64,000 bases of DNA. It comes from Acanthochromis polyacanthus (Eukaryota; Chordata; Actinopteri; Pomacentridae). Location: contig NC_067116.1 in assembly GCF_021347895.1 (NCBI RefSeq), forward strand, positions 37,707,639 to 37,771,638, given 5' to 3'. This document shows, one piece after another, positions 1 through 19,700 of the stretch (position 1 is the stretch's first letter; each line of letters opens with the position of its first letter). A program made the position numbers and the translations under genes. The notes beneath the pieces were generated by a model. That model saw nothing but the letters and a program-made list of their open reading frames with translations. It did not search any database and was not told the origin of the DNA.

Positions 1-1939
1 TGAAATGGAACCAGAAGCAATGTCACTGGTTCTTTCTAGTTTGGTTCATTTGTGTCCACTTCTGAAATAAACACATTGCGATTTTAGCTGCATGTAATGC
101 ACAACGACAGATTTTTTTTTTGTTTTGTTTTGTTTTTTCCATTCCATCTTTGCCAAATGTAAATGTTCTTGTGGTCAGACAGAAAAGCTGAACTCCTTTG
201 AAGCTCAGTTCATTGATTTTTGACCATTACTATGCATCAAAGCACAAAAAATCTCTACCTTGACTGGTCCTTTTTTTCTTGATTTTGCCTCCTCTGCTTT
301 TAAATTCTCTAAATCCACCTCGCTGAAACATTGCTGATAGACATTTCTTGCCCATGGTTGCTTTCATTTCATTTTTTATGCATTTTATTAGAGAAAATTA
401 CCTCCTTCATAGGTAGCAGGCAATCTTAGACAAATCCTCGGTGTTTTAACAGTATTGGAATAAAAACTGCCTGGAGTGTATTTCTCAACTTGTAATAGAT
501 TTGTAGGAGGATAATCTTTCTTGTCTCTGCTCTGAGGGCTTCAAACTGGAGCAACTCTCATGCAAAAAGCCTCGTCTAAATCCTACAGATACGGGCCAGC
601 GAATATTTTGTTCATTTGAGTGTAGCCAATGTATCATTAAAGACCATGTTAAATAACACAGCAAATTGCCTGTTAATGCTTTTGCTAGCAGCCAGCTGTT
701 GGCTGAGACCTGAAAGCAAGCTGTCAGTGTTTATGCTGTCGACCTTGAATTTTTCACTCCCACAAATCATCTCTTCATTGTCTGTTTTATTCCTCGTTTG
801 CTGAAGCTCGCGCTGATCGAGCTAGCGATCCTTCAGGGAGAATTTGGGCTCATGTCTCAGACTCTAGGAGCTGTTCTTGCAGGGATGCCACACAGGACTG
901 CAGTATCTCAAGCAGCAGCAGCACAACGGCTGACAGATCCTGCTCGCTGCTCTACCAGACACTGCTGGTCAACTTGAATCTCTGCAGCACGCTCTGAAAT
1001 AATGTAGCAGTTTCATTTTTTATATGTTTAACCGTACAGCTACCTCGTGTCCCTTCTCATCTCATTTTCAGCTGCAATCATCTCAAGGGCCTCTATTATT
1101 TCACTGTTGTGCTCATGGAAGACTCTAGTAGCATCTGAGCCATATGCCATGTGGTGCTTTAGAGACACATCAGTGATGGCGTTCTTAAACTCTGTATGAT
1201 GGGTGGATGGAGAGCAAGAAGCATACAGGTCTATAGAATCTTGTGAACAGAATCGTCTCTGTGCAGCTTAGTTTGACAGCCTCCATGCTAACAAAATCCA
1301 ATAAATGGGCTACACAAGTAAAAAACATTTTCTGAGAGATTGCAAGCTGTTTATTATAAGTGTGCACAGTAATTGAAAAGACCTGAAGCTAAATCTGGGA
1401 TTTTCAGCACAAAATTTTAAAAAACTTTTGTATTGTTTTCGTTAATTTTTAAAATGTGAGTCCAGTCTTTACTTACACATGCAAAGAAGTCCATGAACCC
1501 ACAGAAATCCTGGGAATTTTTACTGTAATCAAATTAAACATTAAAAAAATCTTTACATTCTCTAATTTCAACTAAATTAGTTTCTTCCTAACAATTTAAC
1601 CCACATGGTTCCTGGCGTGTAATTATTAATTCTTGCTTTCAGTATTTTGAGCAAAATGTCCACATGACATCACTAGTATTTTTCATGTATTCTAATTACT
1701 GTAGCATGAAAGTTTGAGCTGAAAGTGTAATCTCAATTTCCTTTTTCTACCTCAGCCTTGAGGTTGTTTGGGTGAATTTGATGTGTCTTGAATAAAAGGA
1801 TCAATCTTAGCCCACAGTCACAGCTCCAATTCTGCAGCTTCCATTATTTCATTGTCCTTCAAAGTCAGCAAGGTGAGCTGAAGCGAACTCTGCACCAGTT
1901 GAACCAGTAAGCGACTCTCTGATGGGCTTCAATGATGCA
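1..1939. other. Upstream non-coding sequence
   Basis: AT-rich sequence with short T runs near 110-140. No reading frame here resembles a known protein and no recognisable transposon end was seen. It is expected to be 5' flank or first intron of hapln4. Confidence 0.5.
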
Positions 1940-2168
1940 CAGTGAAGATATCAGCTTTTCCTGAGCAAATAAGTGCTGCGTCACACAAACACCGGTGGTT
2001 CCCCTGCAGTGCGAGAGAGCAGCGATGGGACTGGAAACAGAGAGAGAGAAGGGGGGCAGAGGGAGGTGAGTGCTGCTGCAGAGCAACGTTTAGCCTGGCT
2101 GAGGAGTTAAACGTTTCACAGCGGCACATCTGCTTCATCCAGGCATTAATCCTGTTGTGATAGCCATG
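1940..2168 (+). other. Possible 5' exon of hapln4 ending at ATG plus splice donor
   Basis: The sequence atagccATGgtaagt places a consensus donor directly after an ATG in good Kozak context at 2166-2168. Splicing to the strong acceptor at 3445 would join this ATG in phase 0 to the 12 open codons before the ATG at 3482, adding 13 residues (MFSRQLRPLIFGE) before the signal peptide. The left limit is arbitrary, and no TATA box or CpG island is obvious. This is inference from splice signals only. Confidence 0.3.
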
Positions 2169-3481
2169 GTAAGTTCAAATCACTTCTGTGCTCGCATACT
2201 GTCTGCCTCTGCAGCCCTGTGTGCTGCATGAGAGCTGCAGGGATGATCATTGGACTAACCTTGAGAGAGATGATGCAGCAGGGCTGTTTATGGTGTGCAA
2301 TGTGCATGTAAAATAGCTGCTTTAGTAACTCTGCTGCTTCACCGGGGCCTGAATTCATGCTCTGACTTTATGTGCTGCTGCGGCGCTGCTTCATAGGATG
2401 CGATTATTCACATGTGACACTGACAGTGCAGACTTCTAGCAGTGCATCCAGTAGCAGCACCTTTATTTTGTTGCTGTCATGCTTTTGTTCCACTTCACTG
2501 ACAGTGACAAAACAACCTAGGGATGTCAGCATGTGTTGAAAGTTGCATTTTGCACAGACGATCTCCTAAAACCAACCAAGAATCTATATGCTGCAGCTGG
2601 TAGCTCATACTGGGCCAAAACACACACATCTGCAACTGCATGATTTCGTGCACTAATGAGAAGCAGTAACATCCAGCAAATTATTACTGCTCTGCCTCCG
2701 AGTCCAAGGACACTGCTGATAACAGCCTTTATATAAGTCTAACATGTATCATAAGCACCACTAAGACTCTAAGTTTGCCATTTTTCTTTCAGAATTGTGA
2801 TGATTTTCTTGTTCATGGCCTCATAAAGCCATTTTCTTTACTAATTGGTCTCTACTGATGCAAGTGTGTTTTCCCCACAAAACTTTCCAAATCCTTCTCT
2901 CTGCAGACACTCAACACTACAGCTGGAAAAAAAAGTGCCAAACAAGCTTAAAGTTTACACCTTCCTGTGAGGGGCTATCTCTGCTTTTCATGCAGTGCTG
3001 TGACTCACAGCTAAAGCTACTGTATGCAGCCGGCTGCTCGGTTATTTTATAGCATGGCTCTCTCTCAAACCAAACAAAGTCAAGTCAGTTAACATTTGTT
3101 TTCTTCGGAAAACCCAAAGTAATCAATTGTCTGCTACAGTTTGCTGACCAGCTCTACTTTCCAGAGTATAAACACTTTCAGTTTCAGTATTGCTCTGAGC
3201 GCAGCAGATAGATTTTTACCAAATCGTTTTGTACATACAGTAAGAACCACAAGAATTTTAATGCCAAAATTGTTTTTGCTATGAGTTATTTATAGCGTTT
3301 TTGAAAGCCATGACACTGAAGATGTCCGGCTGTTGTCCTTGTTATTTTTGCTGCTATTCACCTGTTTATTTTTTAAGTCTTGACTTTCCAGGTTAAGGGG
3401 AGCTTATAATGCTTCTATTTTTCTGTTATCTGTCCTTCCCTGCAGTTCTCCAGGCAGCTTCGACCTCTGATCTTTGGGGAA

Positions 3482-10757
<7,276 letters not shown>

Positions 10758-11889
10758 AGTGAAAAGACTGAGAACAGGAGAGGGGATGCAATTTTAGATT
10801 TGACTGCAACTGTCGCCTAGCAGCCAGAGTCCATTCATCGCTTTTAAAGTAAAACACTCAAAGACAAGATGTACTCATTTGCAGATTTGCCAGAGAGAAG
10901 AAGCGAGGCTGTGTAAAATTAAGGGTGACATCTTTATTAGGGTGATTTTCCTTTTCGTCTCCAGTCAGTCAATCATCTTAAGGAGCAAGTAAGTGAGTAT
11001 GTTAGCACATCTGTCGTCTGAAAACTGAAAGATTCAACAGCAGTTTGATCATTACTCAGGCGCACATCAGATCAGAGAGCCTGCCATGAATATTCTTGTT
11101 TACATGTGTGTGTGAATCATATTTTGGCCCCCGTGTGACTCCTGAGCGCTGAGCTGCAGCCTGAGCCAGAATCCATGTGCCAGGGTGAAAACATTCATTA
11201 CTGAGTGAGATGGGATGATCTGCCTGGCTGTATGGAAAAAATCCAAGATGCCCTGTAAATTTGGATTGTACCAAGTGTAACTGCCTGTTTCTGGGTGCCA
11301 TGCCTGGTTAGTAACCCTCTGGCACAATGTGCATTATTTTTCTCATTAACCAAGACCTGGCAATCTCATCATCAGAGCTGAACGGGCAAACTAGTTAATA
11401 TTGCAGTAGCTCTAAAATAATAATTGCACTTTAAATACATAGAGCTTTACTTTATGGTAGAATCCCAAGCAAGCATGTGTCATTTGGCTGAGAGTAGCTG
11501 CTGGGGCTGAATTAGCAAAACTACAAAGCTGCAATGATTGCTAGTTACTTCACATAATGCATTTATAAGGTATTTAGAGAACCAAATGCACAATTGTCAA
11601 TGCTACACGCAGAGACCTTTACTACAGAGTATGTTTGCAATTACTGAATGGATGGGTCTTCTAGAAGAAAATAAAAATCTTGACATTGTTAATTTGAAAA
11701 ATAATGTTTCAGTGCACTTTTTTTTCCAAATCAGAGAGATCTGTCTTAATTTGGGTCACAAATTCAAGGAACTCCATGTAGAGTCTATTGTCATGCTAAC
11801 AGTGGTGTAATTTTACGTCAGTGTTAGCATATACATGATAACATTAGCATGCTAAAATACTCAAAGTCAGTGGTAATCATTTTCACCGT
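10758..11889. other. hapln4 3' UTR and downstream flank
   Basis: No coding signal. The first AATAAA noticed on the plus strand lies at about 11669, nearly 0.9 kb after the stop, so a 3' UTR of that size is possible. No other feature was recognised. Confidence 0.4.
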
Positions 11890-12480
11890 CTAATACTGTT
11901 TCCATGTTTTCCTCCACTTATCTGGGTTCGGGTCACAGAGGCCATCTGGGTTCGGGTCACTGATGGTCATCCGTACAGCTAAGTTTACCAGCTCCTCCTG
12001 GGGGTTCCCAAGGTGTTCCCAGGCCAGATGAGATATGTAATCCCCCCCCCAGCGAATGCTGGATCTACCTCAGGGTGTCCTTCCAAATGCATGCCGTGAA
12101 AGACTCCAAGGGAGGCACACAGGAGGCATCCTAATCAGATGTCTGAACCACCTGAGTTGGCTTCTTTCGAAGCCAAGAAGCAGCGCCACTGGATGTCCAA
12201 AATCCTCACTCAATCTCTAAGGCTGAGCCCAGCCACTCTTCGTATGAAAGCCATTTCAGCCACTTGTATCTGCTATCTCATTGTTTTGGTCACTACTCAG
12301 AGCTCAGGACCATAATTGAGGGTGAGAATGTAGAAAAGTAAATAGACTGAAAAATCAAGAACTTCGCTGTTCAATACAGCTCCATTTTCAGCAGACGGTT
12401 TGATACAATGTCCACATTACTGCACATTACTACCCCAATTCATCTTCGATTCACATTCGAAATACCTCAACTTCTTTGCT
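11890..12480 (-). mobile_element. RTE/Rex3-like LINE remnant (antisense)
   Basis: The plus strand reads like the complement of a non-LTR reverse transcriptase 3' region common in fish: gaggcatcctaatcagatg, tgaaccacctgagttggctt, cactactcagagctcaggac and aattgagggtgagaatgtag. It is degraded, with no long open frame. A 24-base tandem copy of atctgggttcgggtcac with flanking bases lies at 11922-11960. Assignment to RTE/Rex3 is from memory of consensus text and is tentative. Confidence 0.55.
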
Positions 12481-12640
12481 TGAGGCAGCGATTCACCCCC
12501 AACCCAGGTGGAATAATCTGCTGCCACTGTGTTGCCAGCCTCATGGTGGTGCTAGAGGAAAAGGCAGAGGATCATCAATGTTAATAATCTGGCACTATCT
12601 CAATGTCTGCACTAAATTTCCATCTATTAGTAGTTTCAGT

Positions 12641-13010
12641 CCCAGTGGCGGATCTTCCATGGGGGCACGGGGGGAGGGGGGGAGTGCCCCGCTTTGTGAT
12701 CTGATTGGCCAGAACCATGTGCCCCCAAAATTTTCGTTGGAAATTTATCTTACTGATTGTCAGATTTCCGACGCTCCTGAACGCAACTTCGTTGTCCGAC
12801 TGCACCTGAATGCACCAATGACGTTAGTTTGATCTTTTGATTGTATTTTGCTTGGATTTGAAGAAGCTTTGAAGACTTTTCCTGATGCTGAAGGAAAAGA
12901 CAGCAGCTTGGTACCTTTGCGGTAAGAAGACTGTGGGCATTTCTCAGTACCGTAACTGTCTGTACTCGCGTTCTCACGTACTTGTGAAACGTCATCATCG
13001 AGACTGCATT
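12641..13010 (+). mobile_element. Truncated hAT-like element end
   Basis: It begins with cagtggcggatcttccatgg, resembling the CAGTGGCGGA terminal inverted repeat of fish hAT elements. No matching right end was seen nearby, so it looks truncated. It is G-rich near 12660-12690. Confidence 0.35.
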
Positions 13011-13154
13011 GGACCAGACTAGTGTACTTAGATAAGAATCAGTAGATAGGACGCCCCTTTGTGTCCAGGGGATGGAGGGAGTTTATTGTTAAACTCTACT
13101 CGAAGTTCATCGTACTTTATCTCTATATAAGTGCATGTAGAGGACACATGCACT

Positions 13155-14640
13155 CACTGATCAGGTTCAACATTAAAACCACTGACAGATGACTTTATTA
13201 ACATTGCCATCTGGTTACAGCGCAACGTTCTGCTGCAGAATGTTGATTCTTGGCTTTTATGTGAATATTAGCTTGGCAAGTACCACCTATTGTCGACAGA
13301 TGACAAGTAATTTTAATAACTTTCCTGAAAAACAACAAAAAGCTTATTGAAAGGCTGCTGGATACCTATGCAAAGCCCAACACATTGTGACCACAGCAAC
13401 CTCATAGCGCCTACCTAGGGCCACAACATGTCATAATAAAGTACTCCAAAACAATAGAGGTGTTTTGCACCAACTATATTTTTTTAAGCACCACATCATC
13501 CAATTTAACATTGTTCCAGACAAAACACAACCCTGACAGCAGCGACCTCCAGGGCGATGCGCCTCACAACACCCCAAAAAACTGCTCAAGAACTGCTTGA
13601 GGAACCCGATGAGGAGCTCAAGGCGTTGACAGACCGAGCTCAGTGGTCAAATCCACTTTTTTTCAGTTAAAACTTTTAGTGAGTTAAAGCTTTATCTCCC
13701 TCTCCATAACCTTAATACAGTTGTTCATGCTTTTGTTACCACACAGCTAGACTATTGTAGCTCTTGTATGTGGGTGTAGAACAGTCGTCCCTTCAGCATC
13801 TCCAGCTGCTTCTCTTCAGAGAAAATAGAAAACATGATCACTCAGCTCCAGCAGTGGCTTCCGTCGCTGGTTTCCTGTCTATTTCATGATTAATTTTATT
13901 GTTTGTTTTTAAAGTTTTCAATGGGTTGGCACCATTTACAATGCAGAACTCCTACATTGGCTGACCAGCCATGTGCTCCTGGGTGTTCCAAGATCCAGGC
14001 TGAAAAATAGAAGCGATGGAGTCTTGGCATTAGCTGCTCCAAATCTCTGGAACCTTTCTATGCGAGAGCTGGTCAGACATAAGTAACTTGTAAATCACTG
14101 CATAAGACACACTTCCTTTTATTGGTGTTTGGTTCAAGTAGAGCCTGACACCCAGACTTTTACATTATGGTGTTGTATTTTTTAAATTTTAATTAATAAT
14201 TATATTTAGTTTTGCCTTTTCGTCATTGTGTTTCACTGTTTAGAACTGCACAGCTCTTTGCACCTCCTTACACCTGTTGCTTTTTCTATTTTTCTATTAC
14301 TTCTGTGATTCATAAACCTTTGATTACACTTGCTAACTGATAATTTGACTTGTAAAACTGCTACTTATTTAGTGCGACCTATGGACTGACAACATTTTAA
14401 AACAAAATCTACATGGTACTATTTATTGTTATGCACAAAAACACCAAATCAAATTCCTTGTAAGTGAAAACCTACTTGGCAATAAAACCTTTTGATTGTG
14501 ATTTATGAATAAATTTGCCTTTAACTCAGTCTCCAGATTTCACCATCTCAGTCTTCTTAATCTGACCAAGCATCTGCCACAAGACCTACACAATATTTGG
14601 CAGATAATTATATTGCTGTGGCTGATTGGTCGAAGATCCC
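13155..14640 (+). mobile_element. Tc1/mariner-type element, interrupted
   Basis: The left end gatcaggttcaacattaaaa and the right end cacaatatttggcagataat with ctgattggtc match a well-known teleost element whose ends read gatcagccacaacattaaaa and aatattaggcaggtgg. Between them is a decayed transposase tail, with traces of QxxAPHNTxK and an acidic stretch before GVD. The body is interrupted at about 13645-14524 by an L2-like LINE fragment. Many stops show it is inactive. Confidence 0.75.
13645..14524 (+). mobile_element. L2-like LINE 3' fragment inserted into the mariner element
   Basis: In the plus direction the sequence translates, with breaks, to the end of an L2-type reverse transcriptase: VTTQLDYCSSC, a WLPSLV segment, KFSMGWH and a SLEPF segment aligning with the usual LDYCNSL...LHWLPV...FKALNGLAP...RLWNSLP order. 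The possible target duplication ctcagt is present on both sides (13639-13644 and 14525-14530). The 3' end reads caataaaaccttttgattgtgatt. Confidence 0.65.
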
Positions 14641-16189
14641 TGATGTCTCTCATGACATTGTTACTTTCTGCAAACCAATAATAAGAATAAATCAGTTGTG
14701 TGAGCAGATTTCACGGTCTGATAGGTAATAAATGTTTCCTTCTGGAGTATATGTGTGTCTCACTGCCTCCAACCCTGCCTCACATCCATTTGAACGTTTG
14801 CCAATGAGAGAAACTGCTGAGCAGCGAACGCGACTCTGAGTGGGAGCATGTTGGTGTTGCGCCAACACAGCAGAACAAACCATGTCATCGTCATAGCAAC
14901 TGCCAGTATGTAATTAAGTCAAGTTCATGGCAAGTCCAACACCAGGAAATAAATGCTGTGAGCTACGAACTTGAGCTGTAAGAAAAAAAGAGAAATCACA
15001 CGTTAGCTGCAAATTGACAGCGCCGTGCTGCTTGTTAAATGTAGAAAGAGCAAAGAAAAATGCTCTGATGACCCTGGTGATCAATGTTGATGATTTTAAT
15101 GATTCGCTCTCTCCAGCCCCATTAGTTTGCGCTGCTGTGTGAAATTAGAGTCACAACCACTAAATTAATAAGCAAAGTCCTACTCGACGCATTATGACAT
15201 TTATAATTTATGGAGGACTACTTATTCTGCTTTTCAGTACTGAGGTAATTCTGATATTTCTAACGTGCTCTGGACGCATGTTGCTGTGTGAACCCATTTG
15301 AAATTCACTTTGCCTGGCATTTAAACTGCAAACTCCGTCTTATTTTAGAGTGAGGTCTTTGTAAATCGCATGCAGTACTTTACATTCTGACTGCCAGCTC
15401 TTGGGGAAGCAGAAATGAAGCATATCCTTTTAATCGTTTCATTAAGAAGAATATTAACAGTGATTGTAGTCACATATCAGACCAGCTGAGCACTTAAAGA
15501 AACCAGCAGAGTCACAGATGCTGATCTCAATAAGAGAGCTTGCTGAAAGTCCTCATAAGACGGAACATTAAAGCTCGATAGAAGCATCTTCGGTCCCTTT
15601 ATTCAATAAACACTTGATATAAAGACAGAAAGAACGGACGGCTAGAAGGATGGCACAATGACAGAGGCGCTGCAGAGAAGCGACTGAACCCCTCAGACTA
15701 GTTTGCTCAGAAGATGACAGTGCTGTCTTCAATTCGTCAGGCCTCCTTATCCTCGCCTTTTCTAGCAAGCATGAAATGAAATTAGGTGACCCTATAACAA
15801 CAGAGAACTGCCACACGATAAATACAGAGGGATGGGACGGCGGTGACTCTCATTTATCAGCCTGTGACAGAGGTCAGGACTGACATAGAAGCAGGAGGGG
15901 TCAAGTGACAAAAAAAATGACACAAGGAACAAAATGAAACAACAGCACGAAATGTCGGGATGGAAATCAATTTAAAGGCTCCGCACATGTTTTGGGTGCA
16001 TCTAACAGGTGTTAGCATTTAAGCCTGATTAGACCTTTACACTGCATAGACATGGAAATTTTCCCTTTTTACTGCTTTTCAACATCAAATACAAGTCAAT
16101 ATAATTTGTCTTTTCTGACAAGAATTTACTATAAAAAAAGGGACTCCAACAGGTTTCAACTAATTAAAAACGTTAAAGGTAAAATAAGG
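14641..16189. other. Intergenic sequence, nothing recognised
   Basis: No coding exon, RNA gene or transposon end was recognised in this stretch. Confidence 0.5.
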
Positions 16190-16715
16190 GGTTACAAAAA
16201 TATTCACCCCCTTCAGTATTTAGTAGATGCACCTTTGGCTGCAAGTACAGCCTTGAGCCAATGAAGATGGTCTCAATCAACCTTGGACACTGAAATTTTA
16301 TACAATTCTTATTTTAAAAAACTGCTAAAGCTCAGTCAGCTTTCATGGGGATCATGAATAAAGAGTTTTTTTCCAAGTCCAGCCACAAATTCTTAATTGG
16401 ACTGACATCTAGGGTCGGACTTGGCCACTCCAGAACAATCACCTTGCTGTCTTTAAACCATTCCTTGGACATCTTGGCTGTATGTTTCAAGTTATTATCT
16501 TGATGGAAAACAACTTTCCTCCTAAGTCATAGTTCTCTTGAAGACTGCATCAGGATGTTGTGCAGGAATTACATTATACTTTGCTGGATTAATTTTACTC
16601 TTTTCAAGCCTTCCAGGTCTGCTGCTGAGAAACTTCCCCACATCATGATGCTACCACCACCATGCTTCACGGTGGGGGTGGCGTGTTTATGATGACGTCC
16701 ACCAAAGGTTATTTA
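16190..16715 (-). mobile_element. Tc1-like transposase remnant
   Basis: The complement encodes degraded pieces of the Tc1 DDE transposase: VKHGGGSIM, a WGSFSAAD-like segment, VVFHQDNNLKHTAK, EWFKDSKVIVLEWPS and a following PIKNLW. These mark the second catalytic aspartate region and the DLNPIENLW region. The plus strand shows the familiar fish text accaccaccatgcttcacgg. Stops and frameshifts make it a dead copy. Confidence 0.8.
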
Positions 16716-19700
16716 GGTAGTTTGTATAATGCGTGGGATGCCCTTTGTATTGTATTTGTTCAGCCTACAGTTTGACTAACTGACAATCTTGACCAACTGA
16801 TTGTTTTCTTTAAGTTATTGAACCGCTTTTAGTAAGATAGTACAATTTGAATTTAGTGTCAAATCAATTAACAGAAAATTGAGTTATAATGATACACAAT
16901 ATGAAGTTGATGCATTTACCTACATTATTATATCAACACAACTCATCACAATAATGCTTACAACTTAAAATGTTTACCTAAATCAATAAATTAGATTTTT
17001 GTGTCAATATTTTGTTAATTAGGTTGTGAGTGACTTTTTAATGTGCATGAGCTCAGATCAGAGACCTTCTGTATAGCATTTCAACAGACTACCCTGCCTT
17101 AATTAAAGCTATTGGGGACTGTGTACAAACTGAAATCTGGGTGTGACAACATTTTAATAAATCAGTGTGTGTCTACAATCTCCTGTAGAGACTGAACGCT
17201 GTCGGAAACTGTTTTGGCAGCAAACTTTTGACACCCCATGCTGCTGCCGCCTGCTCTCGTCTGCTCTCCAGATGAGGCTCAGTTCATCTCAAAGAGCCTA
17301 TTATTTACTTCTGTGTCACATGTGAAACTAATAGCATTAATGATGGTTTGTCTTTCTTTGAGAAACCAGTTAGTTACAGTAGTCCAGTGAGCGAACACGC
17401 ACAATAACTTGACCCTGGAGTCCAGCCACAGTTAATATTATTAGTCACACCCATGCTGTCATGCTCAACATGTCAGTATATGTGGTGTAAATGAGGCCTG
17501 TGTACAGTGGTGATCCTGCGTTGTTCCCAGCATTGACATTTTGCATCATGACAGCTGTAGAGCCACAGACACTCAAATAACATAGCAGAGAGTAAATCTA
17601 GTCCACAATGCAGCAGTCAGGGAATGAGTTCAGGCAGAGAAAAGATATGGTGACCGATCCAGCAGACTTTTCTCACAGTAGACATTCTGACTTGTCAGAG
17701 AAAGCCAAGCCATTAATATTTAGTAATAATACCAGCTGCATTCCACTTAAGGATTTGTACAAGCTGGTTCACCATCATGACTTACAGGGCCTTTTAATAG
17801 AATAAAACCATCATTGATTCCACCTTTGCTTTGCTTCCTGCAGCAAGTCAAAAAGCCTGCAGTGAAAAAAGGTCTTTTCCTCAGCACACCTCCACCTTAA
17901 CCTCATCAGAGGGCTAAACAGACACTAAGTAAAAACACAAACACGGATGTGCAGGGGCTTTTAATTTTGTCAATATCTATTAATAAAATATGTTGTTTTT
18001 TTCTGCAGGACTAATCATAGCTCTTACAAGCACAGCTTTACAATGTGTACTGGCTTAGATTCAAACATAGTAGAGCAAAAAGGAGACAATGAAAAGACCT
18101 GACTTAAAACCAGTTTCTCCAAACTTCAGCAGACTGTCAGCATTGCGACCTGAGAGCCATTAAAGACAAAAATCTGGGGGAATAATGACAAAGCACTAGG
18201 TTTGGTAAAAAAATAGAGAAGCACCTCAACTTAGATTCAACTTGCTGCTGCTGGTTTTTACACTGAACAGACTGGGGAAGCAGAACATCTCACAGATTTC
18301 ACAGTTTTTGAATGAAAGCCCAGCCTTTAGATTTAGGCTTTCAGCAGCTGAAAGGTAAAGTTGCTTTTTTTTTTTTTTTGTCTGCATTTATTCTCATTGT
18401 TTAACTCCATGGAAGGGGTGTCAACACTTTATGAGATTAATGCATATTTTAGTCTTGCAGCCAAATATTTTATTATTTAGTGCATGAAAGTTGCTTTTTA
18501 TATATTTTCTGTCAACGTGCACAAAGCATCCAATAGGTTAAGTGTACCACGCAGCAGTCAGGCTCATCATTTGTATCACCTGTCTTCCACCCCCGTATCA
18601 GCACCATTTTGTGGTCTACTTTATAGCCACACTGTGATGGGCCCTTTTGGGATATTTCATTATAGATTAACATATAAACCAAAATTATGCATGCAAATTG
18701 AAGTGTAAAAGAAAAAAACTGAAATAAAAACAAAAACAACCAAAAGTCCAACATCTAACTCAGTGTTTGTGTATCCAAAATGCAGATAATTTGCAAAAGC
18801 TTCTACAATTATGCCACTTATATTTCTCTCCGCTTTAAAAACAGACTCCATATAGTTTGATTATGTTCCAGAAAATGTCTTACAGAAGAGAGAGTCAGAT
18901 CCCTCTTCTGCTGAATGTTAGAAAATCTGAGTTTTCAGGTGTTGCCTTGATTTTTCAGTGTACATTGAACCGCTCCATGCTTTTAAACTGGATGTCTTCA
19001 TTGCACCTACTTTCCTAGTAATGTCTCAGCACATGATTAATTTGTTGATTTTGCACATTGCAAGGCTAAGATGAAAGCGAAACAATGCCTGGAGATTATC
19101 CCCACAGGAGTTAAGTTTTACCCTACATCAGACCTCAACATTGTTATGATTAAACACACAAACAGACTCCACATCCATGCAGCATTAGCCCATGGGAAAT
19201 AGCTTCAGAAATTACCCTATCTCCCTAAACGATCTCCCTTAATGCCTTATGCATTCTGTGCGTAATTCGGTTGGAGCATGTGGCTGCTGGTGATACATAT
19301 TATGCATCGAAAGCAGTTGGTTTGTGGAGATGGGTAATTGGCCAAATTGTGAGAGGTTTCCCCCAGAGTGAGGGGCATATTAAACAGGCAGCCGTGTTGA
19401 GTTAATTGAAAGTGTTAACCATTTAATGGAGTGCACCACGGCTAATGAATGGGAGAGTTTGGCCTGTCGTCTATAGATGCCGCTGGAAAGAAAAGCTTTA
19501 GTTTCACCGCTGTGCAGCCTCCAGCTCTTCCTTCGGCTGTCCTCTTTGGTGTGAGCTGTCACACATCAAGAGTGGGAGTCACACTGGTTAACTCTCTGGG
19601 TTCTTTCAACTATCCCGGACTGGGTTGAAAGAGAATAGCAGGAGGTTAATGAAACAGTTGGAATGAGAGTGTGTGTGTGTGTGTGTGGATAGATAGATAG

